The translations under genes were made by a program, and so were the position numbers. 8,689 nucleotides of DNA from Bacillota bacterium (GTDB lineage: Bacteria > Bacillota > Clostridia > Peptostreptococcales > Anaerovoracaceae), in NCBI GenBank assembly GCA_017619985.1, contig JAFZRG010000042.1:1-8689 (forward strand). Reading direction: 5' to 3'. Positions 5,749 to 8,689 of this stretch are shown here, in pieces (positions within the stretch are counted from its first letter, which is position 1; every line of letters starts with the position of its first letter). The notes under the pieces are model-generated. The model was not told where the DNA came from and searched no databases. It saw only the letters and a list, made by a program, of their open reading frames with translations.

Positions 5749-7422
5749 TTATTTCTGCGCTTCGCAGAAGCGTATCTTTTTGCCCGGGCCGAGCTGCGCG
5801 AGCAGCGGCAGGTCGAACGTAATGACCGTGCCGATCTTGGCGTAGCCGCCCGTCGTCTGATGGTCCGCCATCATCACGATGGGTTTTCCGTCCGAGGGGA
5901 TCTGGATCGACCCGAAGCAGATACCGTCGGACAGGATGTCCGTGCCGCCTTCCGCTTCTACGGCCTGTCCGTCCAGCCGGTAACCCATGCGGTCACTGGC
6001 CTGACTGATGGTATAGACGCTCTGTGTGAAGATCCGTTTCGCTTCTTCTGAGAAGCGATCGTCCTGCGGGCCGAACAGGAAACGGATCTCCGTGACCCCC
6101 TCAGCGTCCGTTTTCTCCGCAAGGCGCCGGAGGACGGGCACGGGGCTTTCCGCTCCGTTTTGAGGCGTTTTGGGGCCTTCTGAGAGGTCTGGACAGCACA
6201 CGGTACCTGGTACACTGTGACTTGCGGCGTACAGCACATCGCCCGCTCTGAGTTTGCGGCCTTCCAGACCGCCGATCCCGGCCTTCAGGTTCGTGGAACA
6301 GCTGCCGAGCACTTCGGGCACGGCGATGCCGCCGGGGACCGCCAGATAGGTCCGCACTCCTTTGACCGCCGCTCCCAGTTCCAGCTTATCGCCGTCCCTG
6401 ACTGCGACGGCCTCGTTCATGGGCACGCTCTGCCCGTTGATCTTCGCCTGCATGTCCGCGCCGGTCAGCGCGATGCAGCCTTCTCCTTCGATCCCGAACG
6501 ACCCGCCGAAGAGCGTCAGTTCCAGCGCAGCCGCGTTCTCTTCATTTCCGAGCCGCCGGTTGGCCAGCCGCAGCGAACTGCGGTCCATGGCGCCGGATTC
6601 GGTCATGCCGCTTGCCTGGCCGCCGAAGCGTCCGCCGTCCTGCACGGTGGTGAGAGGCCCTGCGGTCAGAACTTTCAGCCGGAACACGCCGGCCGGAACG
6701 CTCTGTTCGGCCCTCCGGTGTGCCTCCTTCTTCTGCTCCTGCCTGCGCAGGCCGTAATACTCGTCCACGGAGATGGGCACGAAGCGGACCAGGTCGCCCG
6801 GCTCTACGGGCGCCGGAGGATCGGCCGACGGATCGAACATGCGGATGGGCGTGCGCCCGATGATGCGCCAGCCGCCCGGAGAGTCGCTCGGATAGACGCC
6901 GGTCTGTCCGCCCGCGATGCCGACGGCGCCTGCGTCGATGTGCAGGCGGGGCTTCTTCAGGCGCGGATAGGCTATTCTCTCATCCATGCCGCCCAGATAC
7001 ACGAAACCGGGCAGGAAACCCATCATGTAGACGCGGTAATCCCTGCCGGAATGGATGTCGATGATCTCCTGCCGGGAAAGGCCGAGCGTCTCCTGCATCT
7101 CCCAGAGGTCCGGGCCGAAATGCAGGCTGTAGCACACGGGGATGAGGAACGTGCGGGGCTGCGCCGCGGCGGCAGCCGCGGCGGGGTCATACAGCGAAGA
7201 CAGAAACGCCTTCATTTCTGCATACGAAGCCAGCTCCGGCCGGTAGTGCACCAGCACGGAGGTGTACGAAGGCACGGCCTCGACGACCTGCGGCGCTTTC
7301 GCATCGCAGACCGCCCGGTACAGCTGCCTTACGCGGTCGTTCACTTCTTCGCTGATCCCCTCACCGAGCACGGCCAGGATGGCCGCGTCGCCCGCGGGGA
7401 AAAACTGCAGTTCTCCGTTCAT
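5749..7422 (-). CDS. pxpBC: 5-oxoprolinase subunits B and C as one fused polypeptide
   Basis: A 557-residue fusion of PxpB (KipI-like) and PxpC (KipA-like), equal to about 220 plus 310 residues of the usual separate subunits. The PxpB half shows GFLPGFVYLGG (135-145), YPRLKKPR (152-159) and AGAVGIAGGQTGVYP (164-178) followed by SPGGWRIIGRTP (181-192). A charged linker (about 222-245, rich in Gln, Arg, Lys, Glu) joins it to PxpC, which has GPLTTVQDGGRFG (255-267), SGAMD (276-280), ASDRMGYRLDG (475-485) and SDGICFGSIQIPSDG (498-512) followed by DHQTTGGYAKIG (520-531). A run of seven Ala (81-87) sits between the two parts of PxpB, and residues about 402-440 form an insert-like, Pro/Ser-rich stretch in PxpC. 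The ATG overlaps the mrnC stop (ATGA), pointing to coupled translation. The general layout also resembles the carboxyltransferase part of urea amidolyase, but the adjacent pxpA favours 5-oxoprolinase. Confidence 0.93.
   Translation of the reverse strand: MNGELQFFPAGDAAILAVLGEGISEEVNDRVRQLYRAVCDAKAPQVVEAVPSYTSVLVHYRPELASYAEMKAFLSSLYDPAAAAAAAQPRTFLIPVCYSLHFGPDLWEMQETLGLSRQEIIDIHSGRDYRVYMMGFLPGFVYLGGMDERIAYPRLKKPRLHIDAGAVGIAGGQTGVYPSDSPGGWRIIGRTPIRMFDPSADPPAPVEPGDLVRFVPISVDEYYGLRRQEQKKEAHRRAEQSVPAGVFRLKVLTAGPLTTVQDGGRFGGQASGMTESGAMDRSSLRLANRRLGNEENAAALELTLFGGSFGIEGEGCIALTGADMQAKINGQSVPMNEAVAVRDGDKLELGAAVKGVRTYLAVPGGIAVPEVLGSCSTNLKAGIGGLEGRKLRAGDVLYAASHSVPGTVCCPDLSEGPKTPQNGAESPVPVLRRLAEKTDAEGVTEIRFLFGPQDDRFSEEAKRIFTQSVYTISQASDRMGYRLDGQAVEAEGGTDILSDGICFGSIQIPSDGKPIVMMADHQTTGGYAKIGTVITFDLPLLAQLGPGKKIRFCEAQK
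7157..7182. repeat. GC-only simple tract coding for poly-alanine in PxpB
   Basis: The tract is mainly GCC/GCG/GCT Ala codons and contains CCGCGGC and GCCGCGG as a perfect 7-bp inverted repeat around a 4-base loop. It encodes the seven-Ala run at PxpB residues 81-87, between the N-terminal subdomain and the conserved catalytic part. It looks like a flexible or helical linker expanded by simple-repeat slippage. Confidence 0.5.
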
Positions 7423-7799
7423 CCTTCTTCCACGATCTGCGCTGCCCGTTCCATGATCTCCGCCAGGCGTTCTTCCTGTCCGTCCAGATACAGATAGCCC
7501 AGCAGGGCTTCGAAAGCCGTGGCCATCTTGTACGTCAGCGGGTCCGCATTCTTCGGCTTGGACGTGATCTTGTGGTTGCGCGCGCGGCGCACCACGTCCG
7601 CCTCGTCCTCCGTCAGATCATCCGTCATAGCGCGCAAGACGTGCTCCTGGGCGGCTGCCTTCACGTAGCGGACCGCCTCGCGGTGCATTTTGTCCGCGCC
7701 GACAGAACCGTGCCGCACGATCCTCTCGCGTATGAATCTCTCATAAACAGCATCGCCCAGGAAAGCCAGGGCGATGCTGTTGTAAGTCTTATAGTCCAT
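7419..7799 (-). CDS. mrnC: Mini-ribonuclease III
   Basis: A 126-residue ribonuclease III catalytic domain without the dsRNA-binding domain, as in the Mini-III family, which trims the double-stranded ends of 23S rRNA precursor in Bacillota. Active-site motifs: ALAFLGDAVYE (10-20) with catalytic Asp16, RRARNHK (71-77), and ATAFEALLGYLYL (93-105) with catalytic Glu97. Length is slightly below the usual 130-140 residues, with no motif missing. The same reading frame stays open upstream into cysS, but the only initiation codon matching the family start is the ATG at 7799. It lies 5 bases after the cysS stop and lacks a good Shine-Dalgarno, so it probably depends on ribosomes finishing cysS. Codons 7-18 are self-complementary (see the inverted repeat). 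The neighbours cysS and, further down, rlmB are its standard partners. Confidence 0.95.
   Translation of the reverse strand: MDYKTYNSIALAFLGDAVYERFIRERIVRHGSVGADKMHREAVRYVKAAAQEHVLRAMTDDLTEDEADVVRRARNHKITSKPKNADPLTYKMATAFEALLGYLYLDGQEERLAEIMERAAQIVEEG
7746..7781. repeat. 13-bp perfect inverted repeat inside mrnC codons 7-18
   Basis: Arms AACAGCATCGCCC (7746-7758) and GGGCGATGCTGTT (7769-7781) are exact reverse complements around 10 bases. Read on the mrnC mRNA, the inner bases allow a U-U mismatch, two more G-C pairs and a CUUU tetraloop, giving one nearly continuous stem of 16 steps. It begins 18 bases after the A of the start codon and includes the codon for catalytic Asp16. No T-run follows, so it is not an intrinsic terminator. 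Confidence 0.85.
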
Positions 7800-7804
7800 T
7801 CTGT

Positions 7805-8689
<885 letters not shown>

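Noticed and set aside
6197..6219. Imperfect inverted repeat around GGTACC in the PxpC insert
   Set aside because: Arms match in only 9 of 11 positions with two central mismatches and a one-base loop, so a stable stem is unlikely.

Overview
All genes in this window are read from the minus strand, so in transcription order it runs from base 8689 down to base 1. It is GC-rich (about 60% by eye) and fully packed. Ten genes are visible, eight complete and two cut by the window edges. They are: 3' part of cysS, mrnC (RNase Mini-III), a pxpB-pxpC fusion, pxpA, two tandem MFS transporters, thyA, rlmB, folA, and the 5' end of a sigH-like sigma factor gene. Junctions range from an 8-base overlap to an 11-base gap. 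No stretch of even 20 bases lies outside a gene, and no promoter, terminator, RNA gene, insertion sequence or CRISPR array was found.

The frame cysS - mrnC - ... - rlmB - ... - sigH is the classic Bacillota (Firmicutes) arrangement, as in Bacillus and many Clostridia. With the GC content, the clostridial look of the DHFR and the SigH-like start, it suggests a GC-rich member of class Clostridia. That placement is inference from gene order and protein style, not a phylogeny.

Region by region: 7805-8689 and 7419-7799 hold translation and rRNA-maturation genes (CysRS, Mini-III). 4976-7422 holds a complete 5-oxoprolinase (PxpB and PxpC as one chain, plus PxpA), which turns 5-oxoproline back into glutamate with ATP. 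3700-4968 and 2476-3699 are paralogous 12-helix MFS transporters of unknown substrate. 1650-2483 and 125-664 are thymidylate synthase and dihydrofolate reductase, a metabolic pair because ThyA produces dihydrofolate that FolA must reduce; rlmB sits between them. 1-117 starts the sigma factor.

Functionally this is a housekeeping operon carrying a metabolic insert between mrnC and rlmB. The gene families are all known. The most unusual sequence signal is a 13-bp perfect inverted repeat inside the first codons of mrnC, the gene for a double-strand-specific ribonuclease. In the transcript it would fold into a long stem capped by a tetraloop, and it could be an autoregulatory cleavage site. Other points of interest are the foreign-looking gene insert in a conserved locus, the split thyA/folA pair, the TTG-started MFS paralogue, and a basic N-terminal tail on RlmB.
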